Origin: Alphaproteobacteria bacterium
Lineage (GTDB): Bacteria; Pseudomonadota; Alphaproteobacteria; Rhizobiales; Hyphomicrobiaceae
Assembly: GCA_018830445.1 (NCBI GenBank)
Contig: JAHJSN010000070.1
Location: 1 to 58,306 of the forward strand
Length of the DNA stretch: 58,306 bases
Direction: 5' to 3'
The notes under the pieces were generated by a model, which saw nothing but the letters and a program-made list of their open reading frames with translations, was not told the origin of the DNA and searched no databases. The position numbers and the translations under genes were made by a program. Below are positions 9,482 to 18,711 of this stretch, piece after piece; the first letter of the stretch is position 1; each line of letters opens with the position of its first letter.

Positions 9482-10489
9482 TTAAAGATTACGGCCCATC
9501 TGCAAGAAGCGGTCGTGGCGCTGGCGGCGGACGCGGTCGGGGGGCATGGCATCGAATTCGGCAAGGGCCAAGGCAATGGCGGTGCCGAGAGCGTCGATGG
9601 TGCTCTTTGGATCGCGGTGCGCGCCGCCGACGGGCTCTGAGACGATGCCGTCGATGACGCCGAGTTCTTCCAGGTCCTGGGCGGTGATCTTCATGGCGGT
9701 CGCGGCCTCCTCCTTTTTGGCGCTATCGCGCCAGATGATGGAGGCTGCGCCCTCCGGCGAAATCACCGAATAGATCGCATGTTCGAGCATCAGGATGCGG
9801 TTTGCGGTGGCAATCGCGACGGCCCCGCCGGAGCCGCCCTCGCCGATGATCACGGCAACAATCGGGACGCCGAGTCCGAGGCAGCAGTCGGTCGAGCGGG
9901 CGATGGCCTCGGCCTGGCCGCGCTCTTCGGCGTCGATGCCGGGGTAGGCGCCGGCGGTGTCGACCAGGGTGATGACCGGCAGGCCGAAACGGTCGGCCAT
10001 CTCCATCAGGCGTACCGCCTTGCGGTAGCCTTCGGGCATGGCCATGCCGAAGTTGTGCTTGATGCGGCTTTCGGTGTCGGACCCCTTTTCGTGGCCGATG
10101 ACCATGACGGAGCGGCCGCGGAAGGTCGCGGGCCCGCCGACGATTGCGGCGTCATCGGCGAAATAGCGGTCGCCGGCGAGCGGCGAGAAGTCCTTGAACA
10201 ACCGGTTGATGTAAGCGAGGCAATGCGGCCGCTCGGGATGGCGGGCGACCTGCGTCTTCTGCCAAGGGGTCAGTTTGGAATAAGTGTCGGAGAGCGTCGC
10301 GCGGGCCTTTTCCTCCAGCTTCTTGATCTCTTCGGAAAGGCTCTTTTCGGTGTCCTCGTCGATGAGCGCGCGCATTTCGCTGACCTTCGCTTCGAGTTCG
10401 GCGATGGGCTTTTCAAAATCCAGGTAGGTGCGTACGGCCGCGGCGCGGTCGGGGGGGAGGTCGTCGGAGATCTGTTCTGTGTTCGCCAT
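9482..10489 (-). CDS. accA: Acetyl-CoA carboxylase carboxyltransferase subunit alpha
   Basis: Alpha subunit of the carboxyltransferase half of acetyl-CoA carboxylase. With AccD it moves the carboxyl group from biotin to acetyl-CoA to give malonyl-CoA, the first step of fatty-acid synthesis. The family core begins at [14 protein letters not shown] and includes [23 protein letters not shown], the oxyanion-hole region GEGGSGGA and [13 protein letters not shown]. 335 residues, about 18 more than many AccA proteins; the valine before RTYL is GTA, not a start codon, so the extended ATG start at 10489 is used. No acc partner is adjacent, as is normal for accA. Confidence 0.97.
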   Translation of the reverse strand: MANTEQISDDLPPDRAAAVRTYLDFEKPIAELEAKVSEMRALIDEDTEKSLSEEIKKLEEKARATLSDTYSKLTPWQKTQVARHPERPHCLAYINRLFKDFSPLAGDRYFADDAAIVGGPATFRGRSVMVIGHEKGSDTESRIKHNFGMAMPEGYRKAVRLMEMADRFGLPVITLVDTAGAYPGIDAEERGQAEAIARSTDCCLGLGVPIVAVIIGEGGSGGAVAIATANRILMLEHAIYSVISPEGAASIIWRDSAKKEEAATAMKITAQDLEELGVIDGIVSEPVGGAHRDPKSTIDALGTAIALALAEFDAMPPDRVRRQRHDRFLQMGRNL

Positions 10490-10712
10490 GTTCTGCCAGG
10501 ATCCGCATTTAGGCCTGTGGGCGCGCCCGATCGGCGCGAGGTGACAATGGTTTCAAGCTGTTAGAGCGAGCGGGCGGGACAGTGTCAAGCGCGCCAAGGG
10601 CGCAGTGTGAATGGTTTTTCTCGCCACAGGCGATCGGTCCGGGTGCGCGAGGGCGACTGACGGTTTGCAATCGGGGCTGATCGGGCCAAATGGACAGCAA
10701 TCCGCTGCGGTA

Positions 10713-13700
10713 TCAAATGGCCGTGGCATCGGTCGTGATCGTCTTGGCGCGGGCCCGCAGGCGGGGGGCGCGGCGGAAGCTTTTGAGCTGCATGGCGATG
10801 TCATGCTGGATGGCAAGCATCGCCGGGGTCAAAATCAGCACCAGCAGCATTCCGAACCCGAGACCATAGGCCAGCGTGATGACGGTCGGTTTCAGGAACT
10901 GCGCTTGGCGGCTCGTTTCGAGGAGAAGCGGAGCCAGTCCGCCGACGGTTGTCAGCGTCGTCAACATCACGGCGCGCAACCTGTCGGCGGTGCCGTCGAT
11001 GATCGATGACAGCATATCGCGGGTCCGGGTCTTCTCGTCGATGGCAGTTACCAGGACGATGGAGTCGTTGATGATAATGCCAGCCATGCCGATGAGACCG
11101 ACGACCGAGAACATGCTGAGCGGCGTCGCATGCAGCCAGTGACCCCAGATGGCGCCGATCAATCCGAACGGAATGACGAGCATGACGATCAATGGCCGCG
11201 TCCAGGATGCGAAGACCCACGCCAGGATGCAGTAGATGCCGACCAGAGCCGCGAAAAGGCCGATGGTTGCGTCGGAAAGGAATTCGTTTTCCTGTTCGGC
11301 AAGTCCGCCGAGCGTCCACCGCACACCAAAGCTTGAAGCGACGTCGGGCAGGATCGTATCGCGCAGTGCCGCCATCGTCTCTGCGGCGGCTTCGGGGTCG
11401 TCGGAAAGATCACCGCTGACCTGAATGCGGCGCTCGCCGTTTTCGCGGCGGATCGAGGAGAAACCTTCGATCTCCTCGAAGGTCGCGATTTCGGTCAGGG
11501 CGACAAATCCACCGGCTGGCATCGGCAAGGTGGCCTGATGCATGAAAGAGGCGCCGAGTTCGCTATTCGGCAGGCGGACTTTGGCCACGACTTCGCTGTC
11601 GTCGCGGGCGAGCTTGACCGCTTCGACGCCGTCGAGGCGCTGACGCAGCGCGGCCGCGATCGACTGGGTGGTAAACCCGAGGGCTTGGCCCTTCGCATTC
11701 AACCGGATCATGAGTTCGGGCCGGTCGTAGGCCATGTCGTCCTCGATGCCGGTTGCGGCTGGGTACCTGGCAAGCGCGGCCTTGAGCGATTCGGCGGCGG
11801 CCTTGAGCGTCGTTTCCGATGCGCCGCTCAAGCGGACGTCAATGGCATCGCCGCCGGGGCCGGAGCGGTCGCCGCGCAAGGCAAGCGTTTCGAGCAGCGG
11901 GTGACGCGCGATCTCGTCCTGCCAATCCTGGATGAAGTCGAAAGCGCTGTAGGTGCGATCATCAGGATCGATCAGTTCGATATCGTAGCTGGCGAGCCGA
12001 TCGGGCTCCTTGGTGTCAGCGCTTTTGAGGCCGCGGCCGGACGTGGCACCGACCTTGGCAATCGCGACCTTCACGGGCGCTGTACCGTATTTGGCGGCAT
12101 AGCGCTCGTCGACGGCCTTCAGTGCGCGGTCGAGTTCAGCGACCATGGCGAGGGTGTCGGCGCGCGAGGCGCTGTCGAGCATGGCGAGGTTGGCGCGGAT
12201 CGTGGCGCGTTCGGGCGAGGAGAAGAACTGCCAGCGGACCGTCTTGTCGACGACGGCGCCGACAGACACCGACAACAGCAGCAGGCCTGTGGCGATGACG
12301 GGATAGCGCAGCGAAACCGCCGTGCGTACAATGCGGCGGAAGATGTTCTCGCGGAACCAGTCGAAGCCGCGGTTGACATAGGTGCTCGGTAAATCGAGCA
12401 GGCTGCGGCCGGTGTTGTGGGCGAGGGCGTGACGCATGTGGGCGGGCAGGATCAGGAACGATTCGACGAGGCTTGCCAGGATTACAACGGCCACCGTGAA
12501 CGGCATGTCGGCGATCATGCGGCCGAAGCGGCCGCCGATCAGGCCGAGAACCGCGAATGCGACAACGGTGGTGATCGAAGCAGCGAACACCGGGGCTGCC
12601 ATGCGCCGTGCGGCAGAGGCTGCGGCTTCTTCCGGCGGCATGCCGCTGCGGGCAAGGTGATCGGCATGCTCGCCGACGACGATGGCGTCGTCGACGACGA
12701 TGCCAAGGCAGATGATGAGCGCGAACAGCGAGACCATGTTGAGGGTGAAGCCGAAGGCATACATCAGCGCAATGGTCGCTGCCATCGCTACCGGAATGCC
12801 GGCGGTGACCCAGAATGCGGTTCGAGACGACAGGAACAAGAACAGAAGTACAATGACCACGGCGAGGCCGGACAGACCATTCTTGATCAGGATGTCGAGG
12901 CGATCAGAGATCGCCTGTGCGCGCGGATGGACCAGCTTTACTTCGACGCCTGCGGTCAGCGTGGGCTGGATCGCGGCGACAGCCTTTTCGACCTTGGCCT
13001 GGATGGCAAGCGCATCTCCTTGAGCGTCGCGATCGACAGCCAAGAGCACGGCGGCCTTGCCGTTTTCGTAAAGAGCGATTTCGCGGTCGATGCCTTCGTT
13101 GCCGACATCGGCGACGTCGCGGAGCAGCACCTTGCTGCCATCGGCGCCGGCACGGATGGCGATGTCGGAAAGTGCTTCGGCGGTGAGAGGCCTGGAAGCT
13201 GCGCGAACGCGTGCACCGGTGCGTTCGATCTCACCGACCGGCAGGGTGCCGGTCTCGGCCTTAATGGCCTCGGAAATATCGTTCAGCGAGAGGCCGTATC
13301 TCTCGAGGTCAGCGGGACGCACATCGATACGGATTTCGGGTGCGGAAATCCCGTCGAGTTCCACCAGCGTGACGCCCTGGCGGAACAGTTCGGTGCGCAC
13401 TTCCTCGGCAATCCGCTTCAAGGCGTCGACGTCAACATTGCCGGAAACCAGAACGTCGGTAACGCGGTCGCGCCAGCGGTTCGGGCGGATGACGGGTTCA
13501 TCGATGTCTTCGGGCAGATCGCTGACCTGATCGACGGCCGCCTTGACGTCATCGAGGGCCTGCGACATGTCGGTCGAGGGATTGAACTCCAGCGTTATGG
13601 AGGCCGAGCCGGTGCGTGAGACGGCGGCTACGTCCTTGACGCCCTCGACGGTTCTAAGCTGCGGTTCGAGGCGGGCGACGACGGCTTCATCCATCTCAGC

Positions 13701-13904
13701 GGGGCCGGCGCCGGGCCAGGCGATGCTGACGGCGATCTGCTCGACGGCGACATCGGGGAAGAACTGAGCGCGGATACGGGTGGAGGCCGCCAGGCCGGCG
13801 ACGATCATCAACACGAGCAGCAGGTTGGCTGCGGTGCGATGCTGGACGAAGTAACTGAGGATGCCGCGATTATGGTCCGGCAATTGAGAACCAGGGGATT
13901 TCAT
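10713..13904 (-). CDS. RND-family efflux transporter, inner-membrane pump subunit
   Basis: Proton-driven RND exporter of the AcrB/CusA superfamily (ACR_tran), 1063 residues. It has the expected doubled layout: a first membrane helix near 25-45, a large periplasmic porter domain, a block of helices from about 340 to 550 carrying the proton-relay pair in GIVVDDAIVVGEH, a second helix and porter domain, and a C-terminal helix block (about 880-1030) with IINDSIVLVTAIDE. Heavy-metal-type motifs are absent, so a hydrophobic or drug-like substrate is more likely, but this is inference. Its ATG overlaps the stop of the fusion-protein gene by four bases (ATGA, 13901-13904), giving translational coupling. 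No outer-membrane TolC partner is nearby. Confidence 0.93.
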   Translation of the reverse strand: MKSPGSQLPDHNRGILSYFVQHRTAANLLLVLMIVAGLAASTRIRAQFFPDVAVEQIAVSIAWPGAGPAEMDEAVVARLEPQLRTVEGVKDVAAVSRTGSASITLEFNPSTDMSQALDDVKAAVDQVSDLPEDIDEPVIRPNRWRDRVTDVLVSGNVDVDALKRIAEEVRTELFRQGVTLVELDGISAPEIRIDVRPADLERYGLSLNDISEAIKAETGTLPVGEIERTGARVRAASRPLTAEALSDIAIRAGADGSKVLLRDVADVGNEGIDREIALYENGKAAVLLAVDRDAQGDALAIQAKVEKAVAAIQPTLTAGVEVKLVHPRAQAISDRLDILIKNGLSGLAVVIVLLFLFLSSRTAFWVTAGIPVAMAATIALMYAFGFTLNMVSLFALIICLGIVVDDAIVVGEHADHLARSGMPPEEAAASAARRMAAPVFAASITTVVAFAVLGLIGGRFGRMIADMPFTVAVVILASLVESFLILPAHMRHALAHNTGRSLLDLPSTYVNRGFDWFRENIFRRIVRTAVSLRYPVIATGLLLLSVSVGAVVDKTVRWQFFSSPERATIRANLAMLDSASRADTLAMVAELDRALKAVDERYAAKYGTAPVKVAIAKVGATSGRGLKSADTKEPDRLASYDIELIDPDDRTYSAFDFIQDWQDEIARHPLLETLALRGDRSGPGGDAIDVRLSGASETTLKAAAESLKAALARYPAATGIEDDMAYDRPELMIRLNAKGQALGFTTQSIAAALRQRLDGVEAVKLARDDSEVVAKVRLPNSELGASFMHQATLPMPAGGFVALTEIATFEEIEGFSSIRRENGERRIQVSGDLSDDPEAAAETMAALRDTILPDVASSFGVRWTLGGLAEQENEFLSDATIGLFAALVGIYCILAWVFASWTRPLIVMLVIPFGLIGAIWGHWLHATPLSMFSVVGLIGMAGIIINDSIVLVTAIDEKTRTRDMLSSIIDGTADRLRAVMLTTLTTVGGLAPLLLETSRQAQFLKPTVITLAYGLGFGMLLVLILTPAMLAIQHDIAMQLKSFRRAPRLRARAKTITTDATAI

Positions 13905-15400
13905 GACCGGCTCTCCGGGTTTGCCATCTTGCGCTCGATGCGGTCGATGATGCGGCTTTCAGGGGAGGGCTTTTCGAGTTCGCGCAATATCCTGTCGCGG
14001 CGGTCGGCTGTCATGTCGGGCCGGTTCCTGACGAACGCTATCAGGGCCTGGCGGCGGTTCTCGTCGAATGCTGCCGGGGTGGGTTCCAATGGGTCCGCGG
14101 AGGCAACCGGGGCCTCGCTGGTTGGGCGCTGCTTGACGTTGCGGGCATCGACCTTGATGCCTCGCGAAAGAAATGGCAGGCGGCGTTCGACGTAAGTGGC
14201 GCCAAACGGAACGTCGGCGACTATCAGCGTTTCGGCCTGACGGCGGATGATGCGTGCCTGGTGCTCTTTCAGGCGCGATGATTCGTCGATCAACAGGATT
14301 CGGCCATCGAGTGTGGCGGCATCTGCGGGGATTACGGCGACTCGGTCCAGCTCGGGTTCGGCAACGTCGATCTTGACGAAGTCCCCGGGGCGCAATGCGT
14401 TGATCTCGCCGCCGGTGAGGCGGGCGTAAACCGTGCGGCCTGCCTGGGTCGATGCGATCGCGGCGGGACGGTCAAGGACGGCTGCGGCGGTTACCGATTT
14501 GCCCGAAAGGTCGAGCGTCACGACGGCCTTGAGCGGGGCGAGATTCTGTTTGTCGTTCGGGTCGAGCAGATTGCCGAAGTCGGAGTTGCGTACAGGGAAG
14601 GACACTTCGAGAGCGGTCGGATCGATCAAAAGCCCGAGCTTTTCGTTTTGCGATACGCGGCGGCCAAGGGTCAGCGCGACTTCGCTCAGGCGGCCCGCAA
14701 AAGGCGCTCGGTAACTCGTGTCGTGCAATGCGCGCTCGGCATCGGACAGGGTCAGCCTGGCCCGTGCGACACCGGCTTCGGCCTTGTCGATGCGGCCTTG
14801 CAAAGCCAGAAACTCGCGCTCCTTCGCGATGACGTTCTGCCGGGCGGCGGAAACCGCGAGAACGGAATCGTCGCGGATGGTCGATGTCGTCAACTGCTTG
14901 TCGAAAAGCCGCGTCTTGCGGACAAGGTCGGCCTGGCGGACATCGGCTTCCGACTTTGCGGCTGCGATTTCGGATTCGATGTGGCGACGGTTCTGCGTGG
15001 CTTCGCTCAGCTCGGTCTCGGCCTGGGCGAGAGCCGCCTTGGAATCGACGACGCGGCGCTCGGCCAGTTCGGGATCGATGCGGAAGAGAAGTTCGCCGGC
15101 GGTGACGGCCATGCCGTCGCGGAAGTTCGTCGAGATCTCGGTAACAGGGCCGCCAGCAGGTGCGCGGATCTCAAGGCTGTTCCACGCCAGGACCTGTCCG
15201 TAGGCGGTGACAACCGGTGATATTCGCGTTTCCTTCAATGTGGCGGCGTCAACCGCGAACGAACGTTCGCGGGCCGACGGCGAGCGGCGCTGTTCGGCTG
15301 CCGACATCGTGGAATAGAAGTGCCAGCCGGCAGCGGCGAGCAGCGCCAGCGTGGAGAATGTCAAAGCGAGACCTGAAAGTGCGCGATTGATAAACCGCAT
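13901..15400 (-). CDS. RND efflux periplasmic adaptor (HlyD/membrane fusion protein)
   Basis: Periplasmic adaptor linking the RND pump encoded next to an outer-membrane channel. An N-terminal hydrophobic anchor (about 5-30) precedes a lipoyl-like half (ILAPAGG-type segment RAPAGGPVTEI), a long Ala/Glu/Arg-rich coiled-coil hairpin (about 115-215), the second lipoyl half with SYRAPFAGRLSEVALTLGRRV, then beta-barrel and membrane-proximal domains. A further C-terminal helical extension of about 80 residues ends the protein. ATG 15400 is preferred because GGGAG lies upstream; 15 extra residues are possible up to 15445. 499 residues. First gene of the two-gene operon. Confidence 0.9.
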   Translation of the reverse strand: MRFINRALSGLALTFSTLALLAAAGWHFYSTMSAAEQRRSPSARERSFAVDAATLKETRISPVVTAYGQVLAWNSLEIRAPAGGPVTEISTNFRDGMAVTAGELLFRIDPELAERRVVDSKAALAQAETELSEATQNRRHIESEIAAAKSEADVRQADLVRKTRLFDKQLTTSTIRDDSVLAVSAARQNVIAKEREFLALQGRIDKAEAGVARARLTLSDAERALHDTSYRAPFAGRLSEVALTLGRRVSQNEKLGLLIDPTALEVSFPVRNSDFGNLLDPNDKQNLAPLKAVVTLDLSGKSVTAAAVLDRPAAIASTQAGRTVYARLTGGEINALRPGDFVKIDVAEPELDRVAVIPADAATLDGRILLIDESSRLKEHQARIIRRQAETLIVADVPFGATYVERRLPFLSRGIKVDARNVKQRPTSEAPVASADPLEPTPAAFDENRRQALIAFVRNRPDMTADRRDRILRELEKPSPESRIIDRIERKMANPESRS

Positions 15401-15530
15401 GTGAAGCTCCCATCCGGCAAATGCCACAATCCGAGTTGTGCGCAATCTGGCTGAAGGGATCTGAACGGCGCGTGGATTGCCCGTTCATGTGGCGTTCATC
15501 GCAAGCTGCCCAGCCGGGGCAGCATCGTAC

Positions 15531-15563
15531 AAAAAAAAGACCGCAGCAGGGAGGCTGCGGTCT
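15531..15563 (-). terminator. Rho-independent terminator after the cytochrome c/fccB operon
   Basis: Reading the minus strand, AGACCGCAGC pairs with GCTGCGGTCT (15538-15547 and 15554-15563, 10 bp, 6-base loop) and is followed by eight T (15531-15538). A classical intrinsic terminator downstream of fccB; it separates that operon from the RND operon. Confidence 0.85.
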
Positions 15564-15578
15564 ATGTTCTTCTGGCGT

Positions 15579-15613
15579 ACCGGCGGCAGTCCTCGTTGAG
15601 GAATACCGCCGGT
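15579..15613. terminator. Second hairpin between fccB and the terminator
   Basis: ACCGGCGG (15579-15586) pairs with CCGCCGGT (15606-15613), with a further inner stem TCCTC/GAGGA (15590-15594, 15598-15602). It has no T-run and lies between the fccB stop and the intrinsic terminator; probably 3' end stabilising structure. Confidence 0.45.
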
Positions 15614-15632
15614 TTGTGTGTCACGGCAGCGG

Positions 15633-16904
15633 TTAGGCGCCGAAGATGTCGTTGGCGATGCCGGCGTACCAGCCAACGCTCTCCTCGAAGGTTGCCTTGC
15701 GAAGTGCAGCGTCCTCACCGGTTTTCGAAACGAAGCCACCTGTCGAGGTGATCTTGTCGGGCTTGGCTTCGTAGCTTGCCCCGACCTTGACGCCGTCGTT
15801 GGTGGCGATCAGGCTCCAGCAGGTGTTGGAGAATTTCGCCGGGAAGACCTTGGAACCGGTCAACTCTCCGCGAACCGCGTTGGCGCAGACCTTGGCCTGG
15901 CTGTTGGCGGAGTAGCCGGATTTCGGCATGTCGCCGGCGATGGTCGAGTCGCCGAGGACATAGACGTTAGGGTCTGCCTGGCTTTGCATGCTGCCAGGGA
16001 CGATCGGGCAGAAGCCGGTGTCGTTGGTGAGGCCGGCGGTGGCGGCGATTTCACCTGCGGCCTGTGCCGGGATGATGTTGGCGGCGTCCGATTTGAAGGT
16101 ATCAAGATCAGTCTTGATCTCTCCGGTGGCGACATCGACGGACTTGATGCCGCCATGAATGGATGCCGGAATCCACTCAACCATGCCGGGATAGTGCTGT
16201 TCCCAGCCGGCCTGGAACAGACCCTGCTTGGAGAACTTTTCCTTCGGATCGAGAACGATGATTTTCGCCTTCGGGTTCTTCTGCTTGAAGACGTGGGCGA
16301 TCATGGAAACCCGCTCATAGGGTCCAGGCGGGCAGCGGTAGGGGTTCGGCGGTGCAACCATCACGAAGGTGCCGCCTTCCTTCATTCCATCGACCTTCGA
16401 CTTCAGAAGCTGCGTCTGCGGTCCGGCCTGCCAGGCGTGCGGCATGACTTCGGAAGCATCCTTGGTGTAGCCCGGGAAGCTGTCCCATTTCAGCGAGATG
16501 CCAGGCGAAACGATGAGCTTGTCGTAGGGTACACTCGAGCCGTCGGCGAGCGTCACCGTCTTGGCCGCCTTGTCGACACCGGTCGCCATCTGGTGGACCA
16601 CCTTGATGCCGTGCGTCCCTTCCAGCGTCCTGTAATCGTGCGTGATCGACTCAAAGGTGCGGAAGCCGCCGATATAGAGGTTGGAGAAGAAGCAGGTCGT
16701 AAAGGCCTGCTGCGGCTCGATCAAGGTGACGTCGATCGCTCCCTTGGAGTCCTTGGCGATGTAACGTGCGGCCGTGGCGCCACCGGCCCCGCCGCCGATG
16801 ACGACGACCTTCGGCTTGTCCGCAGCGCGCAGAAACGTCGGTATTGCCAGCGCGGAAGTCGTCAACGCGGTTCCGACCATGAAGTGGCGGCGAGAGATCG
16901 ACAT
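15633..16904 (-). CDS. fccB: Flavocytochrome c sulfide dehydrogenase, flavoprotein subunit
   Basis: FAD subunit of flavocytochrome c, which oxidises sulfide to sulfur or polysulfide in the periplasm and passes electrons to its cytochrome partner. A Tat signal (SRRHFMVG) heads the protein, as expected for an export-folded flavoprotein. Rossmann motif VVVIGGGAGGATAA at 33-46; Cys 71 in TTCFFSN is at the position that bonds FAD covalently in characterised FccB; Cys 191 (YRCPPGPYER) and Cys 362 (SNTCWSL) fit the redox disulfide near the flavin; second nucleotide motif VYVLGDS near 314-320. 423 residues, normal length. It follows the di-haem cytochrome gene by 62 bases, so the two form an operon. 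Confidence 0.92.
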   Translation of the reverse strand: MSISRRHFMVGTALTTSALAIPTFLRAADKPKVVVIGGGAGGATAARYIAKDSKGAIDVTLIEPQQAFTTCFFSNLYIGGFRTFESITHDYRTLEGTHGIKVVHQMATGVDKAAKTVTLADGSSVPYDKLIVSPGISLKWDSFPGYTKDASEVMPHAWQAGPQTQLLKSKVDGMKEGGTFVMVAPPNPYRCPPGPYERVSMIAHVFKQKNPKAKIIVLDPKEKFSKQGLFQAGWEQHYPGMVEWIPASIHGGIKSVDVATGEIKTDLDTFKSDAANIIPAQAAGEIAATAGLTNDTGFCPIVPGSMQSQADPNVYVLGDSTIAGDMPKSGYSANSQAKVCANAVRGELTGSKVFPAKFSNTCWSLIATNDGVKVGASYEAKPDKITSTGGFVSKTGEDAALRKATFEESVGWYAGIANDIFGA

Positions 16905-16966
16905 GAGTGTCCTCCTTGGTTTTCTACTTGGTAGAGCGGCGAACGTCGTTCAGTGGCTGATCGGGG

Positions 16967-17737
16967 TCATTGCCCCTTCTGTTGGAAGTATGCCGCGAGA
17001 GCGGCGATTTCGTCGTTGCCGAGTTGGCTGGCCATCATCTGCATCACGGGATTGTCGCGTTTCCTGGACTTATAGGCATGCATGACGACGACGAAGTCTT
17101 CCACCGGCCAACCGACGATTCCAGGAATGCCCCGGTTCGAGCCCGACGACTGGTGGCAGGTCAGGCATTCGGAGGACAGATACTCGCCGTATTCGGGATC
17201 GCCCTTGATCGCGAGGATTTCGGCCGGAATGCCCGGGTCTGCTGAAGGAAGCCCGCGGGCAGCAGGTGTTTCTGGAATGTTCGAGGAGCCGGTGGCAAAG
17301 GCCGAAAGGTAAGCGATCAGGGCTTTGCGGTCCTCTGCATCCTCGACACCATCGAGGCCCATCGTGGTGTCCTCGATGAAAGACGTCGGGTCGGCGACGA
17401 AGGCATCGAGTGTGTTCGCGTCCCACTTCAGTCCGTCCTGACCGGCCTTCTTCATGGCATCGGAATAGCGCGCGCCTGCAATCGAACCTGCGGTGCGGCC
17501 GATAAGGTTGTTGAGGTGGGGGCCGATGCGATTTTCCGCGTCGGGTCCGATACGATGGCAAGCGGTGCAGCGTTGAAAGACTTCCGTGCCGCGGGTGACA
17601 AGAAGCTTATGCTGTTCGGACAAAGCTTCCGAAGCCTGCGTTGTTTGGCTGTGTGCGTCTGTGGAGAATCCGGCAGGCAAGCCGAAGGCGATCAAAACGC
17701 AGGAAAAAATCAATGCATTTCGCCTGCTGCAAATCAT
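16967..17737 (-). CDS. Di-haem cytochrome c, likely partner of FccB
   Basis: Periplasmic c-type cytochrome with two haem sites, CTACH (57-61) and CLTCH (191-195), after a Sec signal peptide (about 5-30). The N-terminal half (about 40-150) resembles a cytochrome c2/mitochondrial-type domain (RIGPHLNNLIGRTAG, with Met 126 a likely axial ligand); the C-terminal half (about 170-256) is a smaller class I domain with Met ligands possible at 234-235. Being upstream of fccB it would be the FccA-type electron acceptor, although the unlike halves suggest a domain combination rather than a simple duplication. ATG 17737 follows GGGAG at 6 bases; the longer frame to 17758 begins inside that site. 256 residues. 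Confidence 0.82.
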   Translation of the reverse strand: MICSRRNALIFSCVLIAFGLPAGFSTDAHSQTTQASEALSEQHKLLVTRGTEVFQRCTACHRIGPDAENRIGPHLNNLIGRTAGSIAGARYSDAMKKAGQDGLKWDANTLDAFVADPTSFIEDTTMGLDGVEDAEDRKALIAYLSAFATGSSNIPETPAARGLPSADPGIPAEILAIKGDPEYGEYLSSECLTCHQSSGSNRGIPGIVGWPVEDFVVVMHAYKSRKRDNPVMQMMASQLGNDEIAALAAYFQQKGQ

Positions 17738-18259
17738 GGATGTCTCCCTACCCACCAAGCATCTTATCGATCACTCAAGTTGGTGTGAGCGACCGACCGT
17801 GCTTTTTATGATCTGGAGCGCAATACTACTTAACTTGTTCGGAGCGTGCAAATTTTTTTGAAAGAATAGAATAAATTAGAAAAAAACTAGCGCTGTGTAA
17901 CTCATATTAGTTTTCTGTTTCATGGCAGGTGACGTGGTTGCTGCCGAATTTCTCAGTCGCAACGCGTGGTGCCGCTGTCATTGAAATTGGCTTTCGCGAC
18001 CCGGCTATGATGCTCTGCCGTCAGCGTAAAGTGGGGCAACAGCAAGTGCGAGGGAACACCGGTTTATCATGCAACGATAAGCCACGCGAGTTGCTGACAA
18101 GTGCGCTTGGGCTGCCGCTTTCGAATGTGGTTGTGTTCGTAAAATTTTTCTCGCCGACGTTTGCGTCAATAGCCGCCGGGTACCTGAGGCGTCAAACAAA
18201 GGAAGTGAAGTCGGCGCTTGCCTGGACCTTATCCGAGCCGCTGTTGCCGACATGCGGCG
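17738..18259. other. AT-rich intergenic region upstream of the cytochrome c/fccB operon
   Basis: About 520 bases between the divergent-tail DUF302 gene end and the cytochrome gene start. The part at 17820-17920 is markedly AT-rich compared with the rest of the window, with runs of T and A, and is where the cytochrome/fccB promoter should lie. Open frames here resemble nothing and I reject them. Confidence 0.5.
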
Positions 18260-18646
18260 TCAGGCGGCCTCGACGGCCTCTCTCAGCAACTCGCGAACCT
18301 GGCCGGCAACGCTTTTCAGCGTGGGATTATCGATCGCGGCCATGGAGGCGACAGGATCGATCGCGGAGATTTCGATGCCGTCTTCGACCTGTCTCAGGAT
18401 CACGTTGCAGGGCAGCATGGCGCCGACGCGCGGTTCCATGCCGATGGCCTGATGGGCCATGCCGGGATTGCAGGCTCCGAGGATGCGATAAGATTCCATG
18501 TCGACGTCGAGCTTCTTCTTCATGGTGGCCTTGACGTCGATTTCTGTGAGGACGCCGAAGCCTTTGTCGGCGAGCGATTTGCGGATCCGTGCGTCGACCT
18601 CGTCGAAGCCGGCGCCGGTGATCGTGCGGTCGATGGTGTAGGCCAT
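18260..18646 (-). CDS. DUF302 family protein
   Basis: 128-residue cytoplasmic protein of the DUF302 family, whose biochemical role is not established. The diagnostic core is visible: a helix with VDARIRKSLADKGFGVLTEIDV, then MKKKLDVDMESYRILGACNPGMAHQAI and GAMLPCNVILRQ; the two cysteines at ILGACNP and LPCNV are typical of the family. ATG 18646 has GAGGAA 7 bases upstream; the longer frame to 18715 overlaps the anti-sigma gene and is disregarded. It sits 65 bases after the anti-sigma gene, so it is probably the third gene of the sigma operon and a candidate effector of that regulon. Confidence 0.85.
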   Translation of the reverse strand: MAYTIDRTITGAGFDEVDARIRKSLADKGFGVLTEIDVKATMKKKLDVDMESYRILGACNPGMAHQAIGMEPRVGAMLPCNVILRQVEDGIEISAIDPVASMAAIDNPTLKSVAGQVRELLREAVEAA

Positions 18647-18711
18647 GTGGTAGTTCCTCGATGCTGTCCTGCGGCGATACTTGCGATCATGCCGTATCGC
18701 CACGGCGGAAA

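Noticed and set aside
17929-18534. 201-codon open frame on the plus strand between the cytochrome and sigma operons
   Set aside because: Its second half is antisense to the DUF302 gene and it turns Arg-rich there; no recognisable features.
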